Part shown: one piece after another, positions 13,612 through 26,600 of the stretch
How the letters are laid out: each line of letters opens with the position of its first letter
Numbering within the stretch: position 1 is the first letter of the stretch
DNA from: Sipunculus nudus
Taxonomy: Eukaryota; Annelida; Sipuncula; Golfingiida; Sipunculidae
Assembly (NCBI GenBank): GCA_026874595.1
Contig: CM049316.1
Location: forward strand, 24,019,839 to 24,083,838
Direction: 5' to 3'
DNA: 64,000 bases
Position numbers and translations under genes: made by a program
The notes under the pieces: model-generated
The model's database searches: none
What the model saw: the letters and a program-made list of their open reading frames with translations, nothing else
What the model was told of the DNA's origin: nothing

Positions 13612-16600
13612 TTGCGGAGCGTCACCGTGTGTCTGTGTAAGAGACTACCATCTGGGTGGATTAGTTGTAGTATTATATACCTCCGCCAGATGGCCAGGTT
13701 TTATATGAAGGTTACACTGTCGTGATGGGATCTCATGAGAGTTTGTGCAGGTTTTTGACAGTGACAGCGGAATGCAAAACTGCAATTCAATACATTCGTA
13801 AATATCGCTAAAAGCAATAGGACAGTCCACCATTACGCTTTATAATAATGGATATTTCAAACATCTTGTGACAGCTGTTTTGTCAATTAAGGCCGGGTAT
13901 GGAGAAACGGTGAAACAGTCAGGAAAATGGTTTAACATCCTATAAATTGTTCAGCGGGGTGGTACCATCTGGAGCCTGAAAAGAAAACAAGTTATAACTG
14001 GAAAACGCGTCACAAATGCCATGGAATTCTGGGGAGGATTATGTAGTAAAATGTTCCAAGAGATAGGTTAATATGAAAAAAATGTGCCGGACACAGGGTA
14101 TATATATATATTTCTAAATGGACAGTATGAAACATAATAAAGATGGCTGTAGAATCAGACAGTCAAGCCTTCAGAGTGCTCCGTGCGACGAAGGTCCGAA
14201 TTCCGATGAACATGAACTGCAGACTGAACATCCGGTGAAGCATACTTTATTTAAATGCAAAAAATTCCATGCCATGCTTAATGAAGGTTACCATTAACAA
14301 AGGGTAGCTATTTCGGCCAAGCTTTGCCATCAAGGAGTGAACCATGGCAGAACCGTGACCAGTTGCCGGACCCCGGTTGCACAAGTGTACTGCCCAAACG
14401 TGTCTGGTCACGAAGAGGGGTTGGGTGGGGATGAGGGAGGGGGGGGGGGGTGGTGGGGTGGGGGGGGGGGTAGGGTGGTTAGAGAAGATTATTTTATTTA
14501 TTATTGTATTTAAAGTACGAATAGTTACAAAGAAATGAAATATATCCGTACGAATAACATAGAGTTTAGGACTCTAAGCTAATAAAAGCTAAAGTGCAAT
14601 TATTTTAGGTGCATATTTTATATATTTTTTAACACAATTGCTTTTATTTGTTCGACCCTTATTCCCAGGTTCCTTCGTGCATACGTGACTCTACATTTTT
14701 TAATATTCCTTAATGATGTTCCTGAATCCGGGTCACGTCCCGGATCTACACCAAAATCTTATCGATTCTTCATTGGCCCATTCCCATTGAACCCGTACCC
14801 TCCTGGTGGAGGTTACAAAGCTCCCCTTTTAACAGAATTCGACCGTGTCGCGTTATCATGCCACTTAATAAGCGCAGGTTTTAAAACGCCCGATTTAGCC
14901 ATGAATTGTTTTGTCACTAAAGGCGGCTGAGCGGAGCTGGGGGGGGAGGGGTGCCTACTTGAGGCTGATAATCCATTGGTAGCAAAGCAGCATTAAGGCA
15001 AGATGATAACACGAGGAATAAAGAAAAAAAAAACTTTGTCTTAACGTCCTCGAACAAACAAAGTCAGTGGTAACAAAAGCGCGCCACCTCGTGAATATGC
15101 AACATACTAAAATGCATGGATTAATTTTATTATTCTAATAAATTTATATGACATGACAATTACATCTCCGGTATATTGGCCCAATTAATAAATGTAACTA
15201 ATGTAACTTATAATCGCCCATGCCTTTCCTAACAAGAACCAAAGTCCCCTTTTATTTTAGTCATAAATGCTCCTATCAGCCAAATATTCATGTGCAAATG
15301 AAGACTACGAACAAAAATGTCTAACCCTACATCGTTTGGTGAAGAATTTTGCATCACGCAGATAATCAGTCGTTCAAATTAGCCATTGCACAAAGTTGGG
15401 CAAATATTGGCTCCAAACAGTGGTGATACGTCACGCACTCAAAGCGTTTTGGTTACTCGATAGGTCGATTACAGGGCATGGCTTTTGGAACATCCACACA
15501 TTTCGCACACGCCCGACTGACACTTCCGGCGTGATACATTTACATTTATTTTGAGAAAACTCTTTCGTTCAAACCTGCAGTAAGGTTTTTCATAACTTAA
15601 GAAGATGAACAGACTAGGTGAAAGGACCAGTTGAGAAGAAAATACGGATGACCTTGACGCTTATCAAGGTCAAAGTTACAATCATGCTAAAATGATATTA
15701 ACGCAATATTAATAATAAAAAAAAAACTAAAGGCACACTTCCCATACACCATTGATGTATCTCATCAGTGACGTCATCAGAGGTCAGGTTTGAATATGGA
15801 TGACCTGAATGCATTTGTTCAATGTCTGGCAGATGATCTTGCTGAAATGGTGTTGCCGGAAAGAACTCGACAAGAATTACAGGCACATTCACGATTGATT
15901 GACTAACCATGCACCTCATGAAGGGGGAGGACATGTTGGAACATAAATGACAAAGGTCACACAGTCATCACTGTTACTGATATTACACTCATCAGTCAGT
16001 TCAGAAACCGGTATTCAAAACTGCAGCTACTACAATGATAGACGGGGCACAAACCAGATTTTTTCCACAGATCAAGTTATCATTAAAAATAAAAACAAAT
16101 ACCAAAGTTTTAAGGCAACCATTTATTGTAACTGAACTTTCATGGTAATGTAACAAGGTCGCTTACCCTAGTGTAAACAGGAAACTGTGTATTCTTTAAG
16201 TCTAACAGATATAAAAGTAAAATTGATACGTTCCAGTATCGTTAATCTTACATTTATATTTGTCCCGACGAATAATCATCATACAATATGTATGGATATG
16301 AAATATAAGCGAAACACAGTGAGAATGACCTGAAACTTTGCAAGTTGCAGTAAAACCTCCGCCTGACCACCAATCCCCTACAGTCAACTACCCCGCCATG
16401 ACGACCACGTGACGACATGTAACAGATGTCTAACACTTGGACGTTGTGTTATCGGGATTGTACGTCATGCGGGCCACATTAAGTGCCAATCGACAGACTA
16501 GTCTCTGAATGGTTTGGTACACCTATTTTTCTCTGCGCAATCTAGGATATATAAAAATGTGTTTGTTGTTCTCATCTGTGCTAATGAAAAGATAATTGAC

Positions 16601-18099
16601 AAGCTGGTCTCAAGGAAATTTCTGATAATCATAGAGAAATCTATATTGCTTCAATTAAATACAAATTATATCGTCCGCATTGGCTTCATATTAAATCAGG
16701 CATGCCAACACTTACTGCTTGTTCTCTGAACTATAAATTAGTACCCATCTCATCAGAGTAACCGTTTGACGGTAAAAATATTAGGTAAAATTAAAAAAAT
16801 ATTAGATAAACTTTGAACATTGATAATTTTAGAAGATACACGGGTTAACTAGATAAAAAATTTAGTAATAATTGATGAAAATTTCGCTGCCTTCCTAAAG
16901 TTGACACAGCAGCCTACGTGTGTGTACGTGTGTGTGTGTTCGTTTGCAAGTCCTGACGCGGCTTATTATACGTCCTTATGTGGCATATCACACATGCACC
17001 TTAACCGACGTACCCCCTGATAAGACGTACACTGCCGGAAAACGAGGTTATTAAAATATATATGTGCATTGAAAATAGTCCTGGTGGAATTTTCATCCAA
17101 AGAACGGTATTTTGGCTGACATGGCCTACCTGAAAGTATGCGACATCAGAACAAATCGCCACATATAATAAATGAAATTAAGTTTTAATTCACACATCAG
17201 TTTATGTACTTTTAGTGGTCTAATTGTTACATGATGATTTAACTGGTAGTCACATAACAGACACGGTCATTTTCCCCTAAATCTTAATCATGAGGGAAAT
17301 CTTGTTAATCTATGGTATACATCCTTTTCAGGGGTAATGAAGGGAGCTGAATCCAAATCTGCAGTGTGTCCTGCTCGCAATTGACCACAAGTGCCTAAAA
17401 ATAATGATTTTCATGGCAACCTTGATAAATTCGGCAAAATGCTGATGTTTAAACAAGGCAATGGTGGAAATTAATAACAACGGTAAGCCGCATGAGGAAA
17501 ACGTGTTCAGGTGTGTGTGTGTGTATGTGTGTGTGTGTGTGTGTGTCCAGGATGAGGGCTCCAATGAGAGGATATAGTCATCTCTTCGCAGGTGAACTTT
17601 ACCTCATAGGCTTGGTGCACGTGCTTTCATATTCGGCCCGACTTCAAGAAGGGAGAGAGGATTGGTAAGGCCGCAGGGGGTCTAAAATCTTTTTTTCTCT
17701 TTCGTTTATGAGACATTAACCAATTTATGTTGTTTTTTTTGTAAGAAGTCCATCGTTTTGTACTTATGTCTCGTTGAAAGGAAGGGCTACTGATACAGAC
17801 ATTAAGTTAATATTCTTCCTCAAAAGATACTGTTAGCTGATTCTTACTCAATAAACTTATAAAATCAAAAGAATGCACACTTCAGGTGTATGGAGCATGT
17901 CTTATTTTGAACAATGAACGATGAAATTGCATACAGAAGGAAAAGAGCGACGATGATAATCATACAGTTTACGCTCTTTAGGTATCCTCTGAGCCATGCT
18001 GCCAGCCATGCCTGGATTACATGTGAATTGCGTGTATTTGTTTCAATTATTTAAAACAATCTCTGAATATATATTATTTTTTTACATAACGTTTTCCAG

Positions 18100-18347
18100 T
18101 TATCTACAATGGTTCAAGTCCCTCGTCCACAAGTGGCAGCAGGGGTAGGTGAGGACGTAACGATGGTAGAGTGTTCCCTGGTAGTAGTAGGAGGACCGGG
18201 TGATCTTCTTGCAGCAGTACAAGTGACAAAAGCCGTCTCGCACGAACCGTATCCAATGGTTGTACGTGTAGCGGCTGCATTTAGGGTGTCTACGGCAAGT
18301 GTTGATGTCGATACCCCGCTTGGTACGCCTGTGGCTATCCGGACCGT
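18100..18347 (-). CDS. BRI-A exon 6: furin site and mature 71-residue 8-Cys peptide
   Basis: This last exon follows a polypyrimidine tract and CAG acceptor. It completes a split Tyr codon, then encodes a short linker ending RRTKR, then a 71-residue tail. Cysteines in the tail are at positions 7, 13, 30, 34, 35, 59, 60 and 70. By count the tail has 12 Arg/Lys and 3 Asp and no Glu, so net charge is about +9 before His. It is rich in Tyr, including a YYY run. The stop is TAA. A whole exon devoted to the releasable peptide, separated by a 4.8 kb intron from the BRICHOS exons, fits a modular precursor. The pattern C-x5-C-x16-C-x3-CC-x23-CC-x9-C is not one I recognise. Antimicrobial function is a hypothesis only. 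Confidence 0.85.
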
Positions 18348-19094
18348 CTGGGGGAAGAAAAAAAATGTACATGAACGTTTACCTCATGACGATATAGTGC
18401 TATTTTGGCCCTCTGACATTATATTAGAGAGCCTACGACCAGCGAAGTGGCTTTACATCTTGCATCGAGGACCATACTGTGAGGCTCTACGAGTATGCAA
18501 ATATTTTCATCACTTTTGACGCCTCGTGGTCTACAAGTATGCTGTTACTTGATACAGACAGGTACAGTCGTTAGCTTTTTTTGTATACTTTCTCACAACA
18601 CCTACCATTTGTCAGAAACATTCCGTTTTAAGCATGTTGATAAATCCCTCTGCATGTTTGTTTGAATTTCCAACAGCATGAATACAAGCATGACTCGCAC
18701 TGGTTACACATTTCAAATATATTACTATTAAGATTATAAAAATATAAGATATTATCTTTTCAGTGTACGTTAATTCTAAACCAGGTTTATATTATAATAT
18801 TTAATATTTAATATTAAATATTTCAATGTCAACTAAGAAATGGAACCCAAGTCTACATTTCAAATTATTAATATATTTCATTTCCAATATGAAATTTTTC
18901 TCTGAAAACCAGGTGCGGATTATATTGATAAAAAATGTGTGTGTGTGTGTGTGTGGGGGGGGGGGGGCTATACCAAATATGCCCTCTGTTTATAATACAT
19001 CTGTTCATAATACCTCTGTTTATAATACCTCTGTTAATAATACAGGAACCCATCAGAAATTACGGATGAGAGGTACCTTCTGGCCTAAGAGACC

Positions 19095-19129
<35 letters not shown>

Positions 19130-20406
19130 TATATATATATATATTTATATATATATATATAATGTAGAGTTACCCTCCGTTGAAAAGTGCTCTATGGCCT
19201 ACAGATTAGGCCAGAGCGGTATAACTCTGAAGAAAAACAACACTGTAAATTCACTAGTCTGTTTCACGGGATGGGACCCGATCATCAGGTAAATGTTGTT
19301 AGAATTAGGGTGACATTACGGTCCATGGGCCGAATGTATATTCATTGTAGAACCTGTTGCAACAGATTTAAATGATAGGCCGATTGGTCCAGACCAGATG
19401 TCGATCGGGATTTGGTCCGGCCTAAACCCTGATCATTAACGTTTAGGAAAGAGAATGAGTTGTCTGAACTTAACAAGGTTCAGGTCAGCCCAGACCTAGA
19501 TTCAGAGCATGCCTATATCACTGACAGGATGTCTGAAATTATGACAAATCTTAATTTAGTTTGTTGTCAGTGTTAATTATTCTACTTTAATAACTTAACT
19601 AATATTTAAATTTGAATTAATTGAGTGATTATATTTATTATAATTATTTTTCAAGTCTTGTATTATTTTTCAAGTTTAATTATTATTTCCAGTATTTTCA
19701 TCAGATAGTTTATTCAATTTTTTATATAACAACTGTTTATGCTGACTTACTGTGTAAATAAATGTATATATTTGATACATTTTGTAGGTAGAATAAATTG
19801 TTAGATGGATGACATATATAAGAAGTTAAGTATCATATGAAGTTTTCAGTCCCAAGTTTTTAAATATGGATATTCCTAACATGTATCAACTCATGAACAG
19901 CTTACATTCAAGTAAAAAATCCTGATTTCATGAAAACCAACAATTTATAAAATCTCCGATCAACATTTTCAACTTTATACGTATATATTCATATTTTTTT
20001 ACATATATTAATTTATAAAATTACATTTTTTACACAACTTGGTGTATTATTTTCATGTCTAAACCTTATGGAATATAATATTTACACCAAACAACTGCTC
20101 TAGTCTGCCATGGAATCTCAATCAGGAACTGGTCCAGACCAGTGTCAAATCAGGGTTTAGGCCAGACTGAATCCCGATCAAGATTTGGTCTGGACCAATC
20201 GGGAATTGGTCCAGGCCAGATCCTGATCAAGATTTGGTCTGGACCAGTTCCCGATTGATCTGGACCAATCGGGAATTGGTCCAGACCAGATCCCGATCAG
20301 GATTTAGTCCGGCCTAAGCTCCGATCAGGATCTGGTCTAGACAAGGGCTGGACCAGATCCTGATCGGGGTTTAGGATCTGGGCCTTGACACACACACACA
20401 CACACA

Positions 20407-20448
<42 letters not shown>

Positions 20449-22072
20449 CAAGAATAACAAGGCTGCGTGACCGGAGGTCCGATTTTGTGCATGCGTGACA
20501 GATCCCAAACAAAGACAGGTCAAACTAGTCCATTCATGGACCTTCATGTTCTCTTAAATGTCTCTGCTGGATGAACTTACGGTCCATGGGCCGAATGTAC
20601 ATTCATTGTAGAACCTGTTGCAACAGATTTAAATGATAGGCCAAGGGGCATCAGCGGAAAAAGAAACATGGGTAGCACAGGTCTTGTATTGGGTCCCAGG
20701 CCTGAGTCACCGCAACATGCGATGTTTCAACCAGCGGGAAAATGTATTACATGTTTGAGGCAAAGTCATTCAGGACATCTGCTGGATGACAGGTGCTGTG
20801 GCCCAGGTGATGAGTTCCACGCGCTGTGTTTATGTTGACGCCAGTGATCGTGCCCGGAGGACTGTTTTTAACAATCCTGTACGGGAGTAAGCCAACTGTT
20901 TCGGGGCAAATTTTAGCAGATATCAATTTATTAAAAAAAGAAGATGTATATTTCGTGTTAATCCAACATACTTTTAAGATAAAAGACATTTTTTAGTAGA
21001 TCATTTAAAATATATGCAGCAGACTCTTGTACAACCAGTATATTAAGGAAAAATCCAGTTGATATAATTTTATACTTTAGGGTGACATTACCAGACGGAT
21101 AACTCACTAGTACAACCGGGCATGGCCATATTTCGGCGTACCTAAACAACCACAGTCACTCATCAGATTCATGAGAATGGTACGAAGTGAAATATCACCC
21201 AACACATCAGGGCCAACTATTGTTCACTGCAGGTAAGCTCAAAAAAGCTATCTGTTCTTTTCAATGTCACTTGAAATAGATTAAATTATTAAAGAATATT
21301 AATTTAAGGAGAATTTTTTTGAGTTACAGTGATAGTCAGCTTTATATAATCATGCTCAGAAAAAATTAATAATCATTTATTTTGGTGTCGCTCCTGTTCA
21401 ATTATTTATTTGTATCTTCCATTCAGTGAAGGAGATTTTTTTGCAACTATGGTTTAAGACCTTAAAGGCAATGACATGGTTTATGAGTAAATTTTAAACA
21501 ATGTCATCTTTGCCTTTAGTAAGTTGATAAATGATCAAGGGTTTGGGAACCACAATTTTTTCATTTTGTTTTTATAAACATTTAAATGATTATTAAATGT
21601 TCATCTTTTGAAATCTGAATAGGGAATTATATGGTTATGAAAGGAATTATTATGTGAAACCAAACTGACAATTACATACGTTTAATGGGAAAAGATATGG
21701 GTATATGTAGCAGTATATAATTGTTGGTCATGGTAGATAAGTGTTAACAAGTTGCTGCATACTGTTACAGTGAAGGGGTTGGAAGATAAGGAACTTTCAT
21801 CACTTTAGATCACCTGCTGCGGCAGCTGGAACAAGGTCACGATGAACTTGACATATTTGGTATCGTTCATGAGATGAGTAAAAACAGGATCAACATGGTC
21901 CAGACAGAGGTTTAGTGTCTTTAAATGTTACAGATGTGTCACTCATGACTAAAGTGTCACTAACATTTTCAGATTTAAAAGGAGTGCTTTAATTAACATC
22001 ACCTTGTACTGTAACCAATTATTCCTGATGAAAATCAACTTTAGATTTATATCTTATATTCCTGATGAAATT

Positions 22073-22147
<75 letters not shown>

Positions 22148-23634
22148 CCTATCCCAAACATTGGCTGCTTTCGTGTCAGGGATGACAAATAAAATGTTCT
22201 TTCTCTGAAAAGATCCACAAATTTTAGCGCTCGGTGTTTTACTATTAGGCGTTTCGATAATTAACAGTCACGTGATCAAAATATTCAGTCATGTAATATA
22301 TCATGGGAAATTCGCAAAATGTTCGTAGGGCTACCGGATCAAATGCTTCAAAAGACATTATTCAGTTTCCGGCATGTCATGGTCTCGCATGGTATACCGC
22401 ATACCGTACTATGATTGCCCTTTTATTCGCGAGAGTTTCAATTTCTTAATATTAGAGAAAGGGGAACAAATCCCATCGTCAATAAAGAAATTAATATTTA
22501 TCATCTTCCCCTTTGTCCCCGTTCAATTATTAAGATTTTGTGCACACGGTATTTGATATATTTAATTCTTATCATTATGGTTTTCTATGTGTAGGTTATA
22601 AGCTTTCGCTTATCGTATATCACGTACCCAATTAACCAAGCTCATAAAGGGAAGTATTCTCAATCTGGGTGGTAATGGTCATTACGTGTGCGTTTTTACA
22701 GTACACAAATTCAATTTGCTGTTTTTTGTTTTGTTTTGTTTTTTTTAAGTTATTTAAAAGGATAGGTCCATGGCCTGTTCGTGACACTTTGTGTTGAAGG
22801 AGGATGAAGTTATGATAAGAATGATATGTAATTATTGTTAAGCCCTCTGGATTTCAAATTTTATATGCACGGGGTTAGGAATAATCCAGAAGTCATAACT
22901 TGCCGATAAGACATTCTAACGAGATTACACCATTTTACCCGCACCGGCGTGGTTCGAACCAGGAACCTTCCGCTTCGAAGTCCTACCCCTAAATAAGCTG
23001 GGTTGTAGAGGCATTATGGTTCTTATCCTACATGACGTAACAAGAAAACCATACACCTGGTATTATGATTATGATTCGTTGAACAGGTAATCCTATTTTA
23101 TATTAATTATACCAGATATATAGTTTGGTGAGAATCCGCAAAAGTACAAATTTCCTAATGTAGGAGCAACTCACAAGGTGCTGGAGTGATGTCCTCCTCA
23201 TCTTCAGGGACACCTTCGTCACTGTCCGGGTACAACCAGTAGATGGACAGGCCCCGACACAGGTCGTTTACACGCTGTCCCAGGAAACCAGTGTCCTTGA
23301 TCGGTTCTTCTGACGGACGAAGTGTCGCCTGGTCGTCCGGCTCGGTCGGGGTCTCTTCTTCATCTCTGGACTGTAACAAGTGACAAGAAGCAATTATAAT
23401 CCAAATATAATTACTATTTTTGCCTGTGCATTATTCTACTAAATTCTCTACTGCTACGTTTCCAATCGCTGTAATATAGTCGATCCATAGATTGATCCGC
23501 GCCTTTGCACTAACTACGGCGTCGTATTTCCATGCCCTGAATCACTGACTGATTCCTGACATACAAAACCTTTCTTTTGTTCCAAATTTTTGTTCAGTAA
23601 TGTTCAAGACCGATGTTACATGTTAATAAATTAA

Positions 23635-23689
<55 letters not shown>

Positions 23690-26600
23690 ATTTATAATAT
23701 TTTTAGATATTCTAAGCAGAGAAGATACTCTGGATTTTGATTGAAATAAATGTAATAGAGACAATTTAATATTTGACTACTTCATTTTTTATTTTTCTTT
23801 ATTTTAATCATTGGCCACCATCATCTGAAATATACTCAATTTTGTTGCTAAATGAGCTTCATATACAATTCTGGTTAAAGGAAGGAATTGCGCAGTGTGG
23901 TCTTTAGGTGTTGTTTCAAAAGTTTTCCAGTTAGCATAACATGATTTGCATTAAATGTCTTCTGAATATATCAAAGTCGTGTCTGAAATACTTAATTTAA
24001 GCCCATTTGCAAATACATGGGAACTGTGTCATTATTATTCTGTAATGGTTGTACATTGTGAATCCTTAACGAGATTGTAGCATTATAGAAATGAAATGTT
24101 GACCATGCTAGAGGTGTAAGTTTCCTTAAAACATGTTTTTATGTGAATATTTGGAACATGTGAAGCATGCTTAGAAATATAAAACACGTTTTAAAACAAG
24201 TGACCCAAGGGTCATGACGCTCAGCTGATATATGACACTGAAAAATCCTACCAATTTCGATTGCTGTCATTTTAGTTTTTTTTTGCAGTTGTGTCTGTGA
24301 TAGTTTTGAAGAATTTATTGAATGGAATTTTTTAAGATTTTCCATGCGGAGTGCATAATTGTTGTTTTCCGATCCAGAACACTAACATAAATCTGATCAT
24401 ATTAATGCGAGAACCCGTGCTAGAAAGCGTGCAACTAATAAACTATAACTATTACTATAAACTATGATGCAAAATTAATCAGACACAGCTGACCCACGGT
24501 CTCCGGCCCACTAAGTAACTCTTATCAGACAACGGCAAATGATTTTACTTGTTGTTATAATATGGTGATCATTTTATATGCACTGTTTGATCTTCGTATA
24601 ACTTAAAAATATTTTATTTAATTTATATACCCCATTAACCCTACTTTGGAATTGGTAGTAGTCATGCATAACGCAGGGCCATGCAAACCTGATAGTTTGG
24701 GGCCGATCTGAAGTTTTGGTGTGAACTATATTATGGACATTTACGGAAAAAAACTAAAACGTCTATTCTTCAAGTAACCAAAAGTTCATCTAATAGGGAT
24801 GCGTCTTCTAAAGTGAATTTAACGGTATACTTACTGTGCGTGATGACTGTTTTCTGAATATGATGATACGTGAAATTATGGATAACAAAGTAAACATATG
24901 ACATACCGGATGTGTCTTCATGTATCGCTCCAGGGTTGCCGGGTCGACACTGGAGGTTCTATTCATTGGTGACACGTAACAGGCTCCCTCACCCTCAGCC
25001 GGACGACTCACGTACAGAGTTATACCCTAAAAATAAGGTAAGATGGAAATTAACCACACACGTCAACGAGATGGTTACATGATCAACGTGTTTCGTGTGT
25101 TTGTGATTGTTTGTGTATTTGTCCCAGCAATATCTCCAAAAGTTCTCCATCAAAATTCGCGGACCAATGGACCAAAGAACAAAAACTATAAAACTTAAAT
25201 GCAGACGTGAATCTGCATCGAACCACATTAGCCTTCATATCTTGGTGCTGTTCAGTTTGTCTCTATAAAATATCTCCCAAATGCATGCCCCAAGGAAGGG
25301 GGGGGGGGGGGGGGTTACATCGTATCAAGGTCACCGTTTCTGGCGCAGGGCCAATAATCAAACAAATGAGAGCATAAGTCCCGCTGTAATCAGACAAACG
25401 ACAGCGGCTGTCGCATGTTTAAATTTTTGGCTGGATGCACAATGTGATACCACGTTCTCATTGGTCTGATTACAGTTTTTGCTCTGTGCTCACCCTGGTG
25501 TTCGCACCCAGGGAACCTTGCCTCACAAAGCAGCGGTTACACGAAAGGACGGGACGACTGCAGTGTATAACATCCGATCCGTAATAACCGATCCGGGCCC
25601 TCCCCAGCACTCCTCCGAAGTAAAATTCATAAAATCTAAAATAAACCGGCCTTTAAGGGAATTTCTGCATGGTCATGACCCTCCGTAGGCCCTTTGGGTC
25701 CTAATATGATGTATCGACTGCCCCCCCCCCCCCCCTTAGAGTCTGGTGTTTGGCGCCTTGTTCTTTGCCCAGTTGGTTTAGTGCTATATTTATAATCTAT
25801 CTAATATTGATTAATATCAATTACAGGTTTGGTCGCCTTTCTTTTTCCAGATGTTGACCTTTGCACTATTATTTAATTATATTTACAATATTTCTAATAG
25901 TATTTGCATACCTGCTTGCAGTCATCAGAGACTATTCTAAAGTCTATCTATTTGTTCTTGGTGTTGGCCTTTGTACTGTTTTTACAGGTTTTCTGATATT
26001 CTTCAACGACATATATGAAGTCGTTTAATTCTGTACTCTAGTTGCCTTTCATGTCCTAGATTTTACTCTCGGTTTTGTACAATATACAGCATGTCTGATA
26101 TCAATTACTAACCTTTTTGAAGTCGTTGAAGACTGTGTTCTTGTCGCCTTTATTGTCCTCGGTGTTGATCTCGGTGGTGTTGTAATTAATGTTTGTCTTG
26201 ATGGTCTCCTTGACATCTTTACCTTCGTCCTTGAACTTCAGCCGGTAGACCTGGGAAGAAAAAAAAAACGTATTTTCACAGAGATAACAGAATGTAAATC
26301 TATTTCGATTTTTATTCACAATTTGGAGGAATATTTATTGTATTCAGTGTTTCAGTCTCACATGTTTTTTATTACCAAACTTGAGCAATGTGAATTACCA
26401 ATCTAGGTAAGAATAATATAGAGAAATTTTCCACAAATAAAGTAAGATAAAACAAAGTCTCACATTCACGAGATTGTCCGAGACTTCCTTGGTCGTCTGC
26501 TTCATCATGTAGATCCCGATCAGAAATCCCGCCACGATTATGGCAACCAGAAGCACTGTTGTCAGGGCGATCAGCGCGTGCTTCCCCGTCACCTTTTTCT

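Larger units (their letters stand above)
9150..18099. other. Non-coding interval downstream of BRI-A
   Basis: Contains a short tandem copy (ACTGTAATTAAGGAATTTA twice at 9796-9835), microsatellites, G tracts, family A repeats, and GT runs at 16918-16940 and 17512-17545. No recognisable exon on either strand. Confidence 0.55.

Noticed and set aside
15698-15934. 78-codon minus-strand frame as a possible small secreted protein
   Set aside because: No signal peptide at the start, no recognisable domain, and length expected by chance in this amount of sequence.
18109-18519. 136-codon plus-strand open frame
   Set aside because: Shadow of BRI-A exon 6 on the other strand; the minus-strand reading has the furin site, eight cysteines and splice acceptor conserved in BRI-B.
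22930-23000. Possible tRNA gene because of GGTTCGAACC
   Set aside because: Shared with other copies that have A-rich tails and a common body; no full cloverleaf could be drawn, so it is a SINE head.
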